A DNA stretch of 62,894 nt from Carboxylicivirga fragile (GCA_025499625.1 JAFMVD010000035.1:1-62894), one strand, 5' to 3'; positions 1 through 8,962 are shown, numbered from the stretch's first letter. Notes: generated by a model from the sequence alone, not told the origin. Program-made: numbers and translations.

Positions 1-577
1 TGGCAAAAGTGCCTGTTTTCGGGGTTTTATTATACCATTAAGATAGTGATAATTATTTAATTATCAAAGATATATACCACTTAAGAATATGCCTATTTAG
101 AGGCTTAAATTTGAAAATCTTATTAATTCGTTTAAAACTTCCGTTTCTCTGGATGCTTCCATTTGTAATATTTGTTTATTACAAATAAAGCAGTCGAGGA
201 CGCCAAAATAAGGCGATCCTAATTTAATCAAACTAGCTTTAGTTGTTTTATGTGAACGATGGCTCTGGGCTTGCCCCGAGGTGGTTCACAAGTATTCCTT
301 ACAAAGGAAATAAGAATATGGAGAAAATACATTCTATATGATTGTACTACTAAAATAAAATTCAGTTGGGATGCTCAGCACCCCAACTAAATTTATTGAC
401 TTTTTCAATAAGCAGAAAAATCGATAAGTAACGTTTCTACCGGTAAAAACGTTACATTTTATAGGTTAGTGATCAAACTTGATATGAACTAATTTATAAC
501 AGCTTTTCATGTTGAGGGCCTCAGGCCTCCAACTGATATAATTGAGTTAATAAACAGTAATTCTACATTCTGTTGGT
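1..577. other. Non-coding stretch with three inverted repeats
   Basis: I see no convincing gene here. Three inverted repeats stand out. TGTGAAC and GTTCACA enclose an inner GGGC-ttg-CCCC near 251-290. AGTTGGG and CCCAACT lie near 364-388 and look like a terminator arm pair followed by AT-rich sequence. GTAACGTTT and AAACGTTAC lie near 428-455. They could be terminators of a gene to the left of the window or a structured RNA; the sequence alone does not decide. Confidence 0.4.
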
Positions 578-634
578 TAATATATTAGCTATAAAGTAAA
601 ATTACAGCTATATTTGTCTAATATATTAGCTATA
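578..634 (+). promoter_or_regulatory. Probable HipB operator repeats
   Basis: The 16-mer TAATATATTAGCTATA occurs at 578-593 and again at 619-634, a 41-bp spacing, and part of it (AGCTATA) recurs near 606-612. The second copy runs into the ATG at 634. Autoregulation by a HipB-type repressor binding repeats over its own promoter is known for hipBA operons. That this repressor binds here is inference. Confidence 0.55.
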
Positions 635-912
635 TGTATTCGGTTAATCCAACACCTCATGAAATCGGTAAGGAACTGGCTAAACGCCACAAAGCCTTGC
701 GTAAACAATTAAAGATATCTCAATCAGATATGGCAGAGCGATCTGGTGTTTCTTTAGGTAGCTTAAAGCGTTTTGAAACTACAGGACAAATATCTCTGGA
801 GTCGCTGCTTAAGTTAGCGCACCTTCTTAATAGACTGGAAGATTTTACATCAGTTTTCCAACCCAAAGAAGGCTTAGGTAATATTGAAGACCTTTTCTCA
901 ACTAAATCTTAG
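634..912 (+). CDS. HipB-like XRE antitoxin/repressor
   Basis: A 92-residue protein with a Cro/C1-type helix-turn-helix at about residues 22-70, with the segment QSDMAERSGVSLGSLKRFE as the recognition region. It is followed 14 nt later by a HipA-type kinase on the same strand, the usual antitoxin-toxin order. The expected role is to bind and neutralise the downstream toxin and to repress the operon through the repeats overlapping its start. It could be a plain regulator, but the neighbour makes the antitoxin reading strong. Confidence 0.8.
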   Translation: MYSVNPTPHEIGKELAKRHKALRKQLKISQSDMAERSGVSLGSLKRFETTGQISLESLLKLAHLLNRLEDFTSVFQPKEGLGNIEDLFSTKS

Positions 913-926
913 GTAAATAAGCTGTT

Positions 927-2162
927 ATGGAAAATATCAAAAATATTTTAGTATCTCTGGAGCTTGAAGACCAAAGTTATGAGGTGGGGGAAATAGTAAT
1001 GGATAATCGGACTATCTATTTTCGCTATAATGCTGATTTTTTAAAATGTGGTTTGAATATCTCACCAATTAAGTTGCCTTATAATAATGAAATAAATTCG
1101 GCTGGTTCAGAACCCTTTGATGGTTTGTATGGAGTTTTTAACGATTCATTGCCTGATGGTTGGGGAAGGTTGTTATTAGATCGCACACTTGCATCGAAAG
1201 GAATAAATATCCGGAATATAACTCCATTGGATCGATTAGCTTATGTTGGAGATAAGGGGATGGGAGCTTTGTGTTATAAGCCAAAGTTTGATGAAGATGT
1301 TTCCATTTCGGCTGAAATTGAACTGGATATGATAGCTCAGGAAATGGATCATATTTTAAAAGGAAGCGATTCTGATATAATTGAAGAGCTATTTACTTTA
1401 GGCGGTTCTTCCGGTGGAGCACGTCCTAAAATCTTTGTTGGGTATAATAATGAGACCAAAGAATTAATGCATGTTAATCAAAAACTGGCAGAAGGTTATG
1501 AAGACTGGTTGATTAAATTTCCATCATCTTCTGACCCTATAGAGATTGCTAATGTTGAATACGCTTATCATAAGATGGCTTTAAAAGCCGGATTAGAGAT
1601 GAGCGATTGTAAACTATTCACTGGTCGGTCAGGACAAACATACTTTGGTACAAAACGCTTTGACAGAATTAAAGAGAAAAGAGTTCATATGCATACCGCT
1701 AGTGGATTGATGCATGATAATTTTAGAATGAGCACCATGGATTATGGTCATTTAATGGACTGCGCTTTTCAGCTTGAAAAACATGTGAAAGCTTATGAAA
1801 AAGTGTTGAGATTGGCAGCTTTTAATGTGTTTGCTCACAATAGGGATGATCATAGTAAGAACTTCTCTTTTTTAATGGATCCCAAAGGTCATTGGAGTTT
1901 CGCTCCGGTATATGATTTAACTTTTTCAAATTCAGCATATGGTTTTCATAGTACTATGGTTGCAGGAGAGAGTGAAAATCCTGGAAGGAAACATTTGTTG
2001 GAGTTAGGCTTACATTTTGGAATAAAGAAACCAGAGCTAATTTTGGAAGAGGTACAAGATGCAGTCTCACTTTGGGACTCAATCGCCAAAGAATGTGGAG
2101 TGTCTCAAACGGCTATTGTAGCCATACAAAAGGCAATAAATAGAGTGAATAAGAATGGATAA
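927..2162 (+). CDS. HipA-family serine/threonine kinase toxin
   Basis: This 411-residue protein has the HipA architecture: an N-terminal subdomain, a glycine-rich segment GGSSGGARPK (about residues 158-168), a catalytic-loop-like NRDDHSKN (about residue 305) and a PVYDLTFS metal-binding segment (about residue 327). HipA kinases phosphorylate aminoacyl-tRNA synthetases (GltX in E. coli) and halt growth. The substrate here is unknown. The gene follows a HipB-like antitoxin and ends in front of a hairpin shared with the convergent recombinase gene. All kinase motifs look intact, so the toxin is probably functional. Confidence 0.85.
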   Translation: MENIKNILVSLELEDQSYEVGEIVMDNRTIYFRYNADFLKCGLNISPIKLPYNNEINSAGSEPFDGLYGVFNDSLPDGWGRLLLDRTLASKGINIRNITPLDRLAYVGDKGMGALCYKPKFDEDVSISAEIELDMIAQEMDHILKGSDSDIIEELFTLGGSSGGARPKIFVGYNNETKELMHVNQKLAEGYEDWLIKFPSSSDPIEIANVEYAYHKMALKAGLEMSDCKLFTGRSGQTYFGTKRFDRIKEKRVHMHTASGLMHDNFRMSTMDYGHLMDCAFQLEKHVKAYEKVLRLAAFNVFAHNRDDHSKNFSFLMDPKGHWSFAPVYDLTFSNSAYGFHSTMVAGESENPGRKHLLELGLHFGIKKPELILEEVQDAVSLWDSIAKECGVSQTAIVAIQKAINRVNKNG

Positions 2163-2235
2163 ACTTCCTCATTTTAAGGAAGTTCAAACATAAGTATTGA
2201 GTAAATATCGCAAATCTTGATATGCGATATTTACA
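2163..2235. terminator. Double hairpin between convergent genes
   Basis: Two perfect inverted repeats lie between the hipA-like gene and the convergent recombinase gene: AACTTCCT/AGGAAGTT (2163-2170 and 2178-2185) and GTAAATATCGCA/TGCGATATTTAC (2202-2213 and 2224-2235). They fit a bidirectional transcription stop, although the T-runs are weak. Confidence 0.55.
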
Positions 2236-2251
2236 TTTATGATGTTGATTG

Positions 2252-3466
2252 TTAATACAAATCCTTAATCTTCTCCATGTTCTTTTGAATCAAAGCCTCG
2301 GTTGTTCTTGCATAACGCTGAGTCATTTTTGTGCTGGAATGGCCAAGTGTTTTGGAAACCACCTCTAAAGGCATGTTATTCTCTAAAGCTACAGTAGTAG
2401 CAAAAGTGTGTCTGGCTGTATGGGTTGATATAGGTTTATCAATACCGCATATAATACCAATTTCCTTCAAATAAGCATTCATTTTTTGATTACTGAGGAC
2501 GGGGAGAACAGCACCTTTTTCAATGAGTTCTGGTTCGTACTCATATTTGGCCATTAACTTTTTAGCAGCCTCAATTACAAAGATAGTACTCATCTGATCG
2601 GTCTTAGTACGCTTTTTATGAATCCAGGTAATCCCATTACTATCGGTTGTGATATGTTCACGTTTTAAAGACTTGGCATCTGAGAAAGCCAATCCGGTAA
2701 AACAACAGAATACAAAAACATCACGAACCTGTCTTAAACGTTCTATGTTTATTTCCTTATTGATAACTGTATCTAACTCTTCTTTGGTAGGATATGCTGC
2801 ATCAACGGGCTTTAGTTTGAATTTTATGGTAGCAAATGGATCTTTCTTCATCCATCCATTGGCTAATGCAATGCGAACAATCTTTTTGAAGTTCTTCAAA
2901 TACTTAATAGCAGTATTGTGTGCACACTTACGTTCTGTTTTTAAATAAAGCTCATAATTACGTACAAACTGATGATTCAGGTCTTCCAAGGCCATATCTT
3001 CACGTTTGTATTGCCAACGAATAAAATCCTTGGTATGCGTATAACAAGTTTCATAGCGTTGAACCGTATCAGGAGCGAAGTCAATTCCAATTAATTTTCT
3101 GGCATTGTCATTATGCTCCTGGAATACTTTTAGGATAGTTCGTCTGGTTTCTTTTTTGCCAACAAGTTTCTCCTTAATAATTCTAGCAGTAACCGTTTGG
3201 TTATCCAGAATCATAAAATCAATATAGGATAGAATTTTCGTCTGGTATTTATCTATAAAATCATTGACTTCTGTAGCGGCCGGAGTTTTGCCTTTAGCCC
3301 TTTCTTTTTTGTCATCCCATATTTTGGGCGAAACATGTTTTTTTAGAGAAAATTCTGTTCTTTCCTTGTTAATAGTGATTCTTACGAAGATTGTTGCATC
3401 TCCTGTTTTGGTAAGTTTTGTTCTTTTGATAAAGAACAAGATTTTGACATTCTCAAGTCCACTCAT
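2252..3466 (-). CDS. Tyrosine recombinase (integrase of element A)
   Basis: A 404-residue phage-integrase-family protein. It has an N-terminal arm-binding region, a SAM-like core-binding domain at about residues 110-205 and a catalytic domain at about 215-400. The catalytic HTARH, LGHSS and the tyrosine in MTQRYAR are present. The first arginine box reads TGLAFSD, with no arginine; Bacteroides IntDOT-type recombinases also lack this canonical Arg. The gene lies about 240 bp from the 16-bp att copy at 3710-3725, so it is probably the integrase that brought element A to the tRNA-Ser gene. A palindrome just upstream (3475-3490) may control it. Confidence 0.9.
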   Translation of the reverse strand: MSGLENVKILFFIKRTKLTKTGDATIFVRITINKERTEFSLKKHVSPKIWDDKKERAKGKTPAATEVNDFIDKYQTKILSYIDFMILDNQTVTARIIKEKLVGKKETRRTILKVFQEHNDNARKLIGIDFAPDTVQRYETCYTHTKDFIRWQYKREDMALEDLNHQFVRNYELYLKTERKCAHNTAIKYLKNFKKIVRIALANGWMKKDPFATIKFKLKPVDAAYPTKEELDTVINKEINIERLRQVRDVFVFCCFTGLAFSDAKSLKREHITTDSNGITWIHKKRTKTDQMSTIFVIEAAKKLMAKYEYEPELIEKGAVLPVLSNQKMNAYLKEIGIICGIDKPISTHTARHTFATTVALENNMPLEVVSKTLGHSSTKMTQRYARTTEALIQKNMEKIKDLY

Positions 3467-3474
3467 AATGATAA

Positions 3475-3490
3475 ATTTTAACGTTAAAAT
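3475..3490. promoter_or_regulatory. 16-bp palindrome upstream of recombinase
   Basis: ATTTTAACGTTAAAAT is a perfect 16-bp palindrome 8 bp upstream of the recombinase start on the minus strand. A dimeric repressor or regulator site is the simplest reading; the binding protein is unknown. Confidence 0.4.
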
Positions 3491-3562
3491 TATTTTTATG
3501 AGTTCATTTTATAACGATTAAAAACCGAGTAATTAAGCGCAATGCAGCGTATTTTTAACTGT

Positions 3563-3599
3563 CAATCGAGGACTTTTTTCAGAGGAAATTAAGTCCTCG
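3563..3599. repeat. Inverted repeat upstream of recombinase
   Basis: ATCGAGGACTT (3563-3573) and AAGTCCTCGAT (3589-3599) form a perfect 11-bp inverted repeat with a 15-nt spacer. A partial copy, TCGAGGAC, occurs near 193. The position between integrase and att site suits recombinase arm sites or an operator. Confidence 0.4.
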
Positions 3600-3657
3600 A
3601 TAAGTCCGCTCTAAAACTGCCTTTTTCTGCCTTTTATTGCACACTTTTGCGCATGAA

Positions 3658-3689
3658 AAAACCCTGTAAGTGTTGACTTACAGGGTTTT
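3658..3689. terminator. Hairpin next to att copy (tRNA terminator remnant)
   Basis: A perfect 14-bp stem, AAAACCCTGTAAGT (3658-3671) with ACTTACAGGGTTTT (3676-3689), and a GTTG loop. It lies 20 bp from the att copy, just as a 13-bp hairpin lies 31 bp from the intact tRNA-Ser gene at 57306-57337. The leftward U-run fits a terminator that served the tRNA gene before element B separated them. Confidence 0.65.
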
Positions 3690-3709
3690 ACTTTAAATTG
3701 CTTTCGCAC

Positions 3710-3725
3710 TCAGCGGAGAGAGAGG
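3710..3725. repeat. Left attachment-site copy of element B (att)
   Basis: TCAGCGGAGAGAGAGG is identical to 57369-57384, which covers the 3' end of the minus-strand tRNA-Ser gene (acceptor stem, discriminator base and start of the T-arm). Outside this core the match is only partial: GAACC is kept at the same offset in the T-arm. It is a classic tRNA-derived direct repeat and marks one boundary of element B and the right boundary of element A. Confidence 0.8.
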
Positions 3726-3968
3726 TAAGTGAACCTGCCCTCATATGCTTCTGTATATCAATATTTTAAGCTAGTGACTTTCTAAACAGGTCATGATTTA
3801 GCTACTACTTTTAGCTAAGCCAAAACACCGCCAAATCCTACAATATTTCAGATTCGAATTTACAAAATTTTGTTGAGATGACGAAAGTCATACAAAATAT
3901 ATATTATATCAATGAACAAAAAACCTTTTTGCTTTTTATTGTTAGCTCAAACCTAACATTAACCAGAA
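3726..3968. other. Left-end non-coding region of element B
   Basis: There is no gene in this segment. It contains two TTTAGCTA direct repeats near 3796-3820 and a short ATGAC-gaa-AGTCAT hairpin near 3877-3891. Being between the attachment site and the RteC-like gene, it probably holds recombinase or excisionase binding sites and the promoter of the first operon. Confidence 0.35.
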
Positions 3969-4556
3969 ATGAATGATTTTATAGGGAAGGTCGAGAAGCT
4001 TTTTGCATCGCAAAGAGTAAGATTCGAAGATTTTCAAAAATTAATAGGAGAGTGGGGGGAGCTATTGTCAAACATATGTTACAATTATGACAAGCGACAA
4101 ACTTTCCTTAAGCTAAACCGCATTAAGCTATCAGTTAAATGGTACAAGCAACAACACACTTCTGACAAGAGTAAGCAATTACAGGATTTTCTTGAGTATT
4201 TGATTCAATATTTAAGTATGGAGTTAGAGAGTTTAGAAATCCATCCTTATGCCAATGATGAAGCAACAGACATAAAAGGGACACCTGGTAAAGAAATACG
4301 TTGGACAATCAATAAACGTTCCCTCATTGAACTCATATGTGCATTACATGAAGTTGGATGCATCAATAAAGGAACCATTACATTACAAAAGTTAATTGAG
4401 CATTTTGGGGCAAAATTTGGCGTTGATTTGAAAAATTACCATCCTGAACTTCACAAGATGGCATTGCGTAAACCAAAGAATGACAATAACCAACGAGCTT
4501 ATTTCTTGAATACCTTAGCATATAAGTTTAATGAAAAAATGCTCAGTTTAGAGTAA
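3969..4556 (+). CDS. RteC-like excision regulator
   Basis: The protein has 195 residues. Its C-terminal half (about 105-195) carries the pattern of RteC proteins: an IRWTINKRSLIEL start, then CALHEVGCIN, then a conserved tail around NYHPELHKMALRK. In Bacteroides conjugative transposons such as CTnDOT, RteC activates excision-gene transcription. It is the first gene inside the left boundary and is followed by an excisionase-type HTH gene, a typical excision module. RteC genes are usual on conjugative transposons, whereas this element shows lysis genes, so it looks like a hybrid. Confidence 0.75.
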   Translation: MNDFIGKVEKLFASQRVRFEDFQKLIGEWGELLSNICYNYDKRQTFLKLNRIKLSVKWYKQQHTSDKSKQLQDFLEYLIQYLSMELESLEIHPYANDEATDIKGTPGKEIRWTINKRSLIELICALHEVGCINKGTITLQKLIEHFGAKFGVDLKNYHPELHKMALRKPKNDNNQRAYFLNTLAYKFNEKMLSLE

Positions 4557-4617
4557 AAGTGACACAACTTGCTAGGCAAGTTGCGCTCATAAAACTTTCC
4601 TTGTTTACACTTTTGCA

Positions 4618-4989
4618 ATGAACTTAAAAAGTCAGAGCATGAACGTTATAACATTTGAATCCGATGCCTACCAGGCTCTTATTGACAAGATAGAATCGCT
4701 TTCTCAATTAATAGACATACATCAGCAAAAAGTAAATCCAGATGAGGCATGGGTTAACAGTGAAGATGTATGCACTTATTTAGGAATTAGTCAGCGCACT
4801 TTGCAACGATTACGTACTAGTGGAAATATCACCTATTCTTCTCTAGGAGGCAAAATATTCTACACAATTTCCGAGATAAAGCGATTGCTTGAGAGTCGAA
4901 AAGTCAGAAGTAGTGCTCAATCGGTTGATGAGTTATGCGATGCATACAAAAAGCGTATCAGCAGCTTTCAAGGCAAAGGGAAACAATAG
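4618..4989 (+). CDS. Excisionase-like helix-turn-helix protein
   Basis: A 123-residue protein with a MerR/excisionase-type winged HTH (HTH_17) at about residues 40-95. The recognisable pattern is VNSEDVCTYLGISQRTLQRL followed by the wing ITYSSLGGKIFYTISEIKRLLE. Such small proteins bend DNA at the att site and steer recombinases toward excision, or act as regulators. A second in-frame Met lies seven codons downstream and could be the true start. Its place behind the RteC-like gene supports an excision role. Confidence 0.75.
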   Translation: MNLKSQSMNVITFESDAYQALIDKIESLSQLIDIHQQKVNPDEAWVNSEDVCTYLGISQRTLQRLRTSGNITYSSLGGKIFYTISEIKRLLESRKVRSSAQSVDELCDAYKKRISSFQGKGKQ

Positions 4990-5013
4990 TGTTTATCTGA
5001 AAATTCAAAAACA

Positions 5014-5325
5014 ATGGTAGTTTATCTTTCCGGAATCCATGACAACACTGATGAAAATGAGATTCTAAGATTAAAGATTCATCTTCTAAACCTGGGTTGT
5101 ACAATTATTACTCCCGAAGATAAAGAACTTGAGAAGCACAGCTGGTCTGAAAATTTACGTTTGAGGATGAATTTTCTTCAAAGCAGTAGTGCCATTTATA
5201 TGATTCCCAATTGGAAAGAAAGTGTAATGGCTCGCATTGAGCTTACTGTAGCGATGGATGATAGCATGCCCCAATGTTTTTCAACGGAAGATATTAAAGA
5301 ATTAATAACCACCCTTGACGGCTAG
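5014..5325 (+). CDS. DUF4406-like (deoxyribosyltransferase-fold) protein
   Basis: This 103-residue protein starts VVYLSGIHD and has SAIYMIPNWKESVMARIELTVA near residues 65-86. The pattern is that of DUF4406 and small nucleoside 2-deoxyribosyltransferase-like proteins, where the conserved segments bind a nucleotide-like ligand. These small proteins are common on phages and mobile elements and their function is not known. It is followed by a strong intrinsic terminator, so it ends the first transcription unit. Confidence 0.6.
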   Translation: MVVYLSGIHDNTDENEILRLKIHLLNLGCTIITPEDKELEKHSWSENLRLRMNFLQSSSAIYMIPNWKESVMARIELTVAMDDSMPQCFSTEDIKELITTLDG

Positions 5326-5336
5326 AATTGGTTTCG

Positions 5337-5368
5337 GCAGGGCTGAACAAGGGCAGCCCTGCTTTTTT
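5337..5368 (+). terminator. Intrinsic terminator
   Basis: A perfect 9-bp stem, GCAGGGCTG (5337-5345) with CAGCCCTGC (5354-5362), is followed by six T residues (5363-5368). It sits 12 bp after the stop of the DUF4406-like gene, so it is a clear rho-independent terminator. Confidence 0.9.
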
Positions 5369-5394
5369 AAAAAGTAATTTTTGAAGAATTAATT

Positions 5395-5685
5395 ATGACA
5401 ATAAAAGCGCCTAATACAGTATCAAAGCTATTTTTTTTCGATAAACGCATAAAAGGCTTTTACGAAAAACAAGGATATACTTCTGTGCCATTTGATAGCA
5501 TAGAGATTCAAAAAATGATTGTAGAATCTAACAAAGATTTGAAGAAACTCTTTTGTAATATATGGGGGGTACCTAGGGGAAACCACCTATTAGATATGTA
5601 CCGCGAATTAAATGGTAATATTCATGAGTTTTTCTTGCATCTAGATAACCATAATCAACAACTATTTACAACAATTAATTGGTAG
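5395..5685 (+). CDS. Hypothetical small protein upstream of primase
   Basis: A 96-residue protein I do not recognise. It is rich in aromatic and charged residues, with no signal peptide or membrane segment. It lies 4 bp upstream of the primase-helicase gene and downstream of a terminator, so the two are probably co-transcribed. Its product may be a replication accessory or regulator, but that rests only on position. Confidence 0.55.
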   Translation: MTIKAPNTVSKLFFFDKRIKGFYEKQGYTSVPFDSIEIQKMIVESNKDLKKLFCNIWGVPRGNHLLDMYRELNGNIHEFFLHLDNHNQQLFTTINW

Positions 5686-5689
5686 CTTA

Positions 5690-8600
5690 ATGGATGCAAA
5701 CAGGGTTATAGAACAAATAAACGACCATATTCTTAGCATTGCAGAGAATTTTATTGAGTTTAAAAAAATGGGCAGTAATTTTATGGGTTGCTGCCCTTTT
5801 CATAACGAAAAAACACCGTCATTAAGTGTGAATCCGGCAAAGGGAATTTTTAAGTGTTTTGGTTGTGGTAAAGGCGGTAATGCTATTGAATTTATTAAGG
5901 AACATGAGGGCGTAGAATTTAAAGAAGCAGTTGTGATTGGTGCTAAGAAGCTGAACATTGGTTTTGAGTGGAAAAAGAGCTCCAACTTCGATGAAGCAAA
6001 GTACAGGCACGAAGAAAGTTTAAAGATAGCATGTGGCGTTGTAGAAAAGTTCTTCTTACAACAGGTAAGTCAAAAGGAAGCGCAGCAATATATCAAAGAG
6101 CGTAAGCTTGCCATACCACAAGATAGCAGCTTTAATATTGGTTATGCTCCTAATGGGAATGCACTCCTGGCTCATGCAAGAAAAAGTGGTCTTAAAACTG
6201 AAATACTAGAAGAGATTGGTGTTTTAAAAAGTAACGACAAGGGTGTTTATGACTTCTTTCGCAATAGGTTGATATTTCCAATCTCCAATTCCAGAGGACA
6301 AACAATTGCCTTTGCCGGACGTGACCTTAATAAAGAGCCTAAAATCAAATACATAAACACTCCTGAAAGCTGCATCTATACCAAAGGAAATGAACTGTAT
6401 GCACTGAACGAAGCGAGGTTTGCTATTAAAAATGATGACCGGGCTTATATTGTCGAAGGTTATACCGATGTTTTAAGGTTGCACTCGATAGAGGTTTTAA
6501 ATTCGGTTGCAACTGGCGGAACAGCCCTTTCTTTGGCACAGGTAAAGCTTCTAAGGCGTTACACCAATAAGGTAACTTTGGTTTTTGATGGAGATAAAGC
6601 AGGGCAAAGTGCCACCGATCGAAATGCAGAGATATTGATTAAAAACCAATTTCATGTTTCGGTTATAGGCCTGCCTGAAAAGCAAGATCCCGATTCACTT
6701 TTCACCTCCAAAGAACTGTTTCTGCAGTACAACGATAAACAAGTCGATTACATCATTTTTAAAACTTCCCAATATGCAGTGCAGTTTGCTTCCGACCCGG
6801 TTAAAAAATCGGATGCCATTAAGAGAATATCCCTGCTCATTTCAAACTATGACAAAACAAAGCAAGAGGTATACATCGACTTTGTAGCCGAAAAGATCAA
6901 ACCTAAAAAGGCATGGCAGGATGCCATTAAAGAGTTGAGCAGGGATGAGCCAAAGAAAAGCCAGCGTTATAATATTCCTGAACATGTTAGTCTGAGTAAC
7001 TTTAATCGCTGGGGTTTCTATGTTGAGAATAATTGTTACGTATTCCGGAACAAGAAAGGTGATGACTATGTGCATCATTCCAACTTTGTAATGACACCAC
7101 TTTTCCACATAGAAAGTCCAATTAATGCTAAACGCTTATATGAAATCAAGAACCGCCACAACTTAGTTAAAATTATAGAGCTTCCCCAACGTGATATGGT
7201 TAGCATTACAGCTTTTAAGCTCCAGATAGAATCATTGGGTAATTTTTTATGGACCGGAGGGGAAAGCGAATTGAATAAACTCAAAGCCTGGCTTTATGAG
7301 AAAACTAAGAGCTGTAAAGAAATAATGCAATTAGGCTGGCAACGAGAGGGCTTCTTTTGTTGGGGAAACGGTATTTTTAACGGTGACGAGTTTGTACGAG
7401 CGGATAAGTACGGCATCGTACAACATGACAGCAAGTATTTTTATATTCCTGCTTGTTCTGATATATACGATGGTGACGATACTTTATTTGAATTTGAACG
7501 CCATTTTATCCATAATGAGGGAAATATTACCTTATATGAATATGCTACAAAGTATTATGGTGTCTTTGGACATAATGGTATCATTACACTGTCCTTCTAC
7601 TTTGCCTGTTTATTCATGGACATCGTAGCAAAACGCTTTGATAAGTTCCCTATTCTTAACATGTACGGACAAAAGGGGTCTGGTAAAAACACATGTGCCG
7701 AAAGCATTTTATATATGTTTGGTCGTAAAGGAAAAGTGCCCAACCTGCATAACTCAAGCAAGCCCTCCATCGCCGACCATGTGGCGACAAGTTCCAATGC
7801 AGTTTGTGTTCTGGATGAGTATCGTAATGATTTAGAAATGGAAAAGCGTGAGCTGCTCAAAGGTTTCTGGGACAAGACTGGGCGAACACGTATGAATATG
7901 GATAAAGACAAGAAAAAAGAAACTTCCAAAGTTAACCAGGGAATCATAGTCTGTGGTCAGCAAATTGCTACTGCAGATATTGCCTTATTCAGCCGTTTTA
8001 TTGCATTGGGATTTTCAAAAACTGTATTTTCTTTTGAAGATAAAAAGCTATTTGAGGAACTGGAACAACTCAATAAGCAGGGATTAACCCAAATCACACA
8101 TCAATTATTAAAACACCGGGAACTTTTTACTAAATACTATAATAAAACGGTTGACTCTGTTAGCGATGAGTTCAGGAAACTCCTTGGTACAATTGCAATA
8201 GAAACACGGATATTTAATAATTGGCTTACCGTAGCCTCAGCTTATGCTACCGTTGCTAAAATGGTAGAACTACCGTTTAAGATTGACGAGATTATGCAAC
8301 TGTTCGTTGAGATGATGATTGAGCAGAATAAGGAAACGGCCAGGAACGATGATTTGGGTATCTTTTGGAAAACAATTCAATACCTTATCAGTTCCAATGT
8401 ATTGTTTGAAGAAGGTGATTACCGTGTGGTCTATGCTGAAAAAATGGAACGCACCTTTAAAGAAGATGGCAAGTGGCAGAAGTCCGATATCGTATTCCAG
8501 GAACCGCAGAAGCTCTTGTACCTATCTGTAAGTCGTGTGTTTGGCTTATATAAATCACAGGCATTGCGTGAGGGAGATAAACCATTACCCGATGCAACGG

Positions 8601-8809
8601 TAGAGTATTACCTAAAAAACAGTCCTGCTTTTATTTGCGACACGAAGAAAGTCAGCTTTAAAAAGATGGATGCCAAATCAGGTTATCAAGAATACGATGA
8701 AAGAGGCAATAAGAAATATACCAGTACAACGGCTTTTGTGTTTTATCTTGATAAGCTAAACCTGAATCTTGATACAGAAGCAAAATCGGTTCATAGTTCA
8801 AACATGTAA
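5690..8809 (+). CDS. Primase-helicase (CHC2/TOPRIM primase plus P-loop ATPase)
   Basis: The 1039 residues combine several domains. A CHC2 zinc finger has Cys35, His38, Cys56 and Cys59. A DnaG-type catalytic core with TOPRIM follows (IVEGYTD near residue 255, VFDGDKAG near 300). Then comes a DUF927-like middle part (around GWQREGFFCWGNG) and a P-loop helicase-type domain (Walker A GQKGSGKNT near 660, Walker B VCVLDEYRND near 707). It would make primers and unwind DNA for autonomous replication of the excised element. The iteron cluster immediately downstream supports an origin here. It is far longer than chromosomal DnaG because of the fused ATPase, as in many phages and satellites. Confidence 0.85.
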   Translation: MDANRVIEQINDHILSIAENFIEFKKMGSNFMGCCPFHNEKTPSLSVNPAKGIFKCFGCGKGGNAIEFIKEHEGVEFKEAVVIGAKKLNIGFEWKKSSNFDEAKYRHEESLKIACGVVEKFFLQQVSQKEAQQYIKERKLAIPQDSSFNIGYAPNGNALLAHARKSGLKTEILEEIGVLKSNDKGVYDFFRNRLIFPISNSRGQTIAFAGRDLNKEPKIKYINTPESCIYTKGNELYALNEARFAIKNDDRAYIVEGYTDVLRLHSIEVLNSVATGGTALSLAQVKLLRRYTNKVTLVFDGDKAGQSATDRNAEILIKNQFHVSVIGLPEKQDPDSLFTSKELFLQYNDKQVDYIIFKTSQYAVQFASDPVKKSDAIKRISLLISNYDKTKQEVYIDFVAEKIKPKKAWQDAIKELSRDEPKKSQRYNIPEHVSLSNFNRWGFYVENNCYVFRNKKGDDYVHHSNFVMTPLFHIESPINAKRLYEIKNRHNLVKIIELPQRDMVSITAFKLQIESLGNFLWTGGESELNKLKAWLYEKTKSCKEIMQLGWQREGFFCWGNGIFNGDEFVRADKYGIVQHDSKYFYIPACSDIYDGDDTLFEFERHFIHNEGNITLYEYATKYYGVFGHNGIITLSFYFACLFMDIVAKRFDKFPILNMYGQKGSGKNTCAESILYMFGRKGKVPNLHNSSKPSIADHVATSSNAVCVLDEYRNDLEMEKRELLKGFWDKTGRTRMNMDKDKKKETSKVNQGIIVCGQQIATADIALFSRFIALGFSKTVFSFEDKKLFEELEQLNKQGLTQITHQLLKHRELFTKYYNKTVDSVSDEFRKLLGTIAIETRIFNNWLTVASAYATVAKMVELPFKIDEIMQLFVEMMIEQNKETARNDDLGIFWKTIQYLISSNVLFEEGDYRVVYAEKMERTFKEDGKWQKSDIVFQEPQKLLYLSVSRVFGLYKSQALREGDKPLPDATVEYYLKNSPAFICDTKKVSFKKMDAKSGYQEYDERGNKKYTSTTAFVFYLDKLNLNLDTEAKSVHSSNM

Positions 8810-8846
8810 TCTATTTAAGCAGGTATATCAGTTAAAGATATAATCG

Positions 8847-8877
8847 ACCCGGTATCAGTTTTGGTATCGGGTTTTTT
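8847..8877 (+). terminator. Intrinsic terminator after primase gene
   Basis: ACCCGGTATC (8847-8856) pairs with GGTATCGGGT (8863-8872), including two G-T wobbles, and is followed by a T-run to 8877. It closes the primase-helicase transcription unit. Confidence 0.8.
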
Positions 8878-8962
8878 GTTGTCATTTGTTTAATAATATA
8901 GAGGGGAAATGAAAACAAACTGCGATTTGCACTCCAAACATGAAAAATTCTTACAAAACTGG

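Larger units (their letters stand above)
1..3725. mobile_element. Right end of integrated element A
   Basis: The stretch ends in a tyrosine recombinase gene, a perfect terminator-type hairpin (3658-3689) and a 16-bp copy of the tRNA-Ser 3' end (3710-3725). The same order occurs at the right end of element B at 55881-57384. I infer that this is the integrase-proximal end of an older element that entered the same tRNA gene and was pushed away from it when element B inserted. Its left end is outside the window, so its cargo is only partly visible (the hipBA-like pair). Confidence 0.6.

Noticed and set aside
2649-2948. Plus-strand ORF inside the recombinase gene
   Set aside because: It is antisense to conserved catalytic-domain sequence and has no recognisable product.
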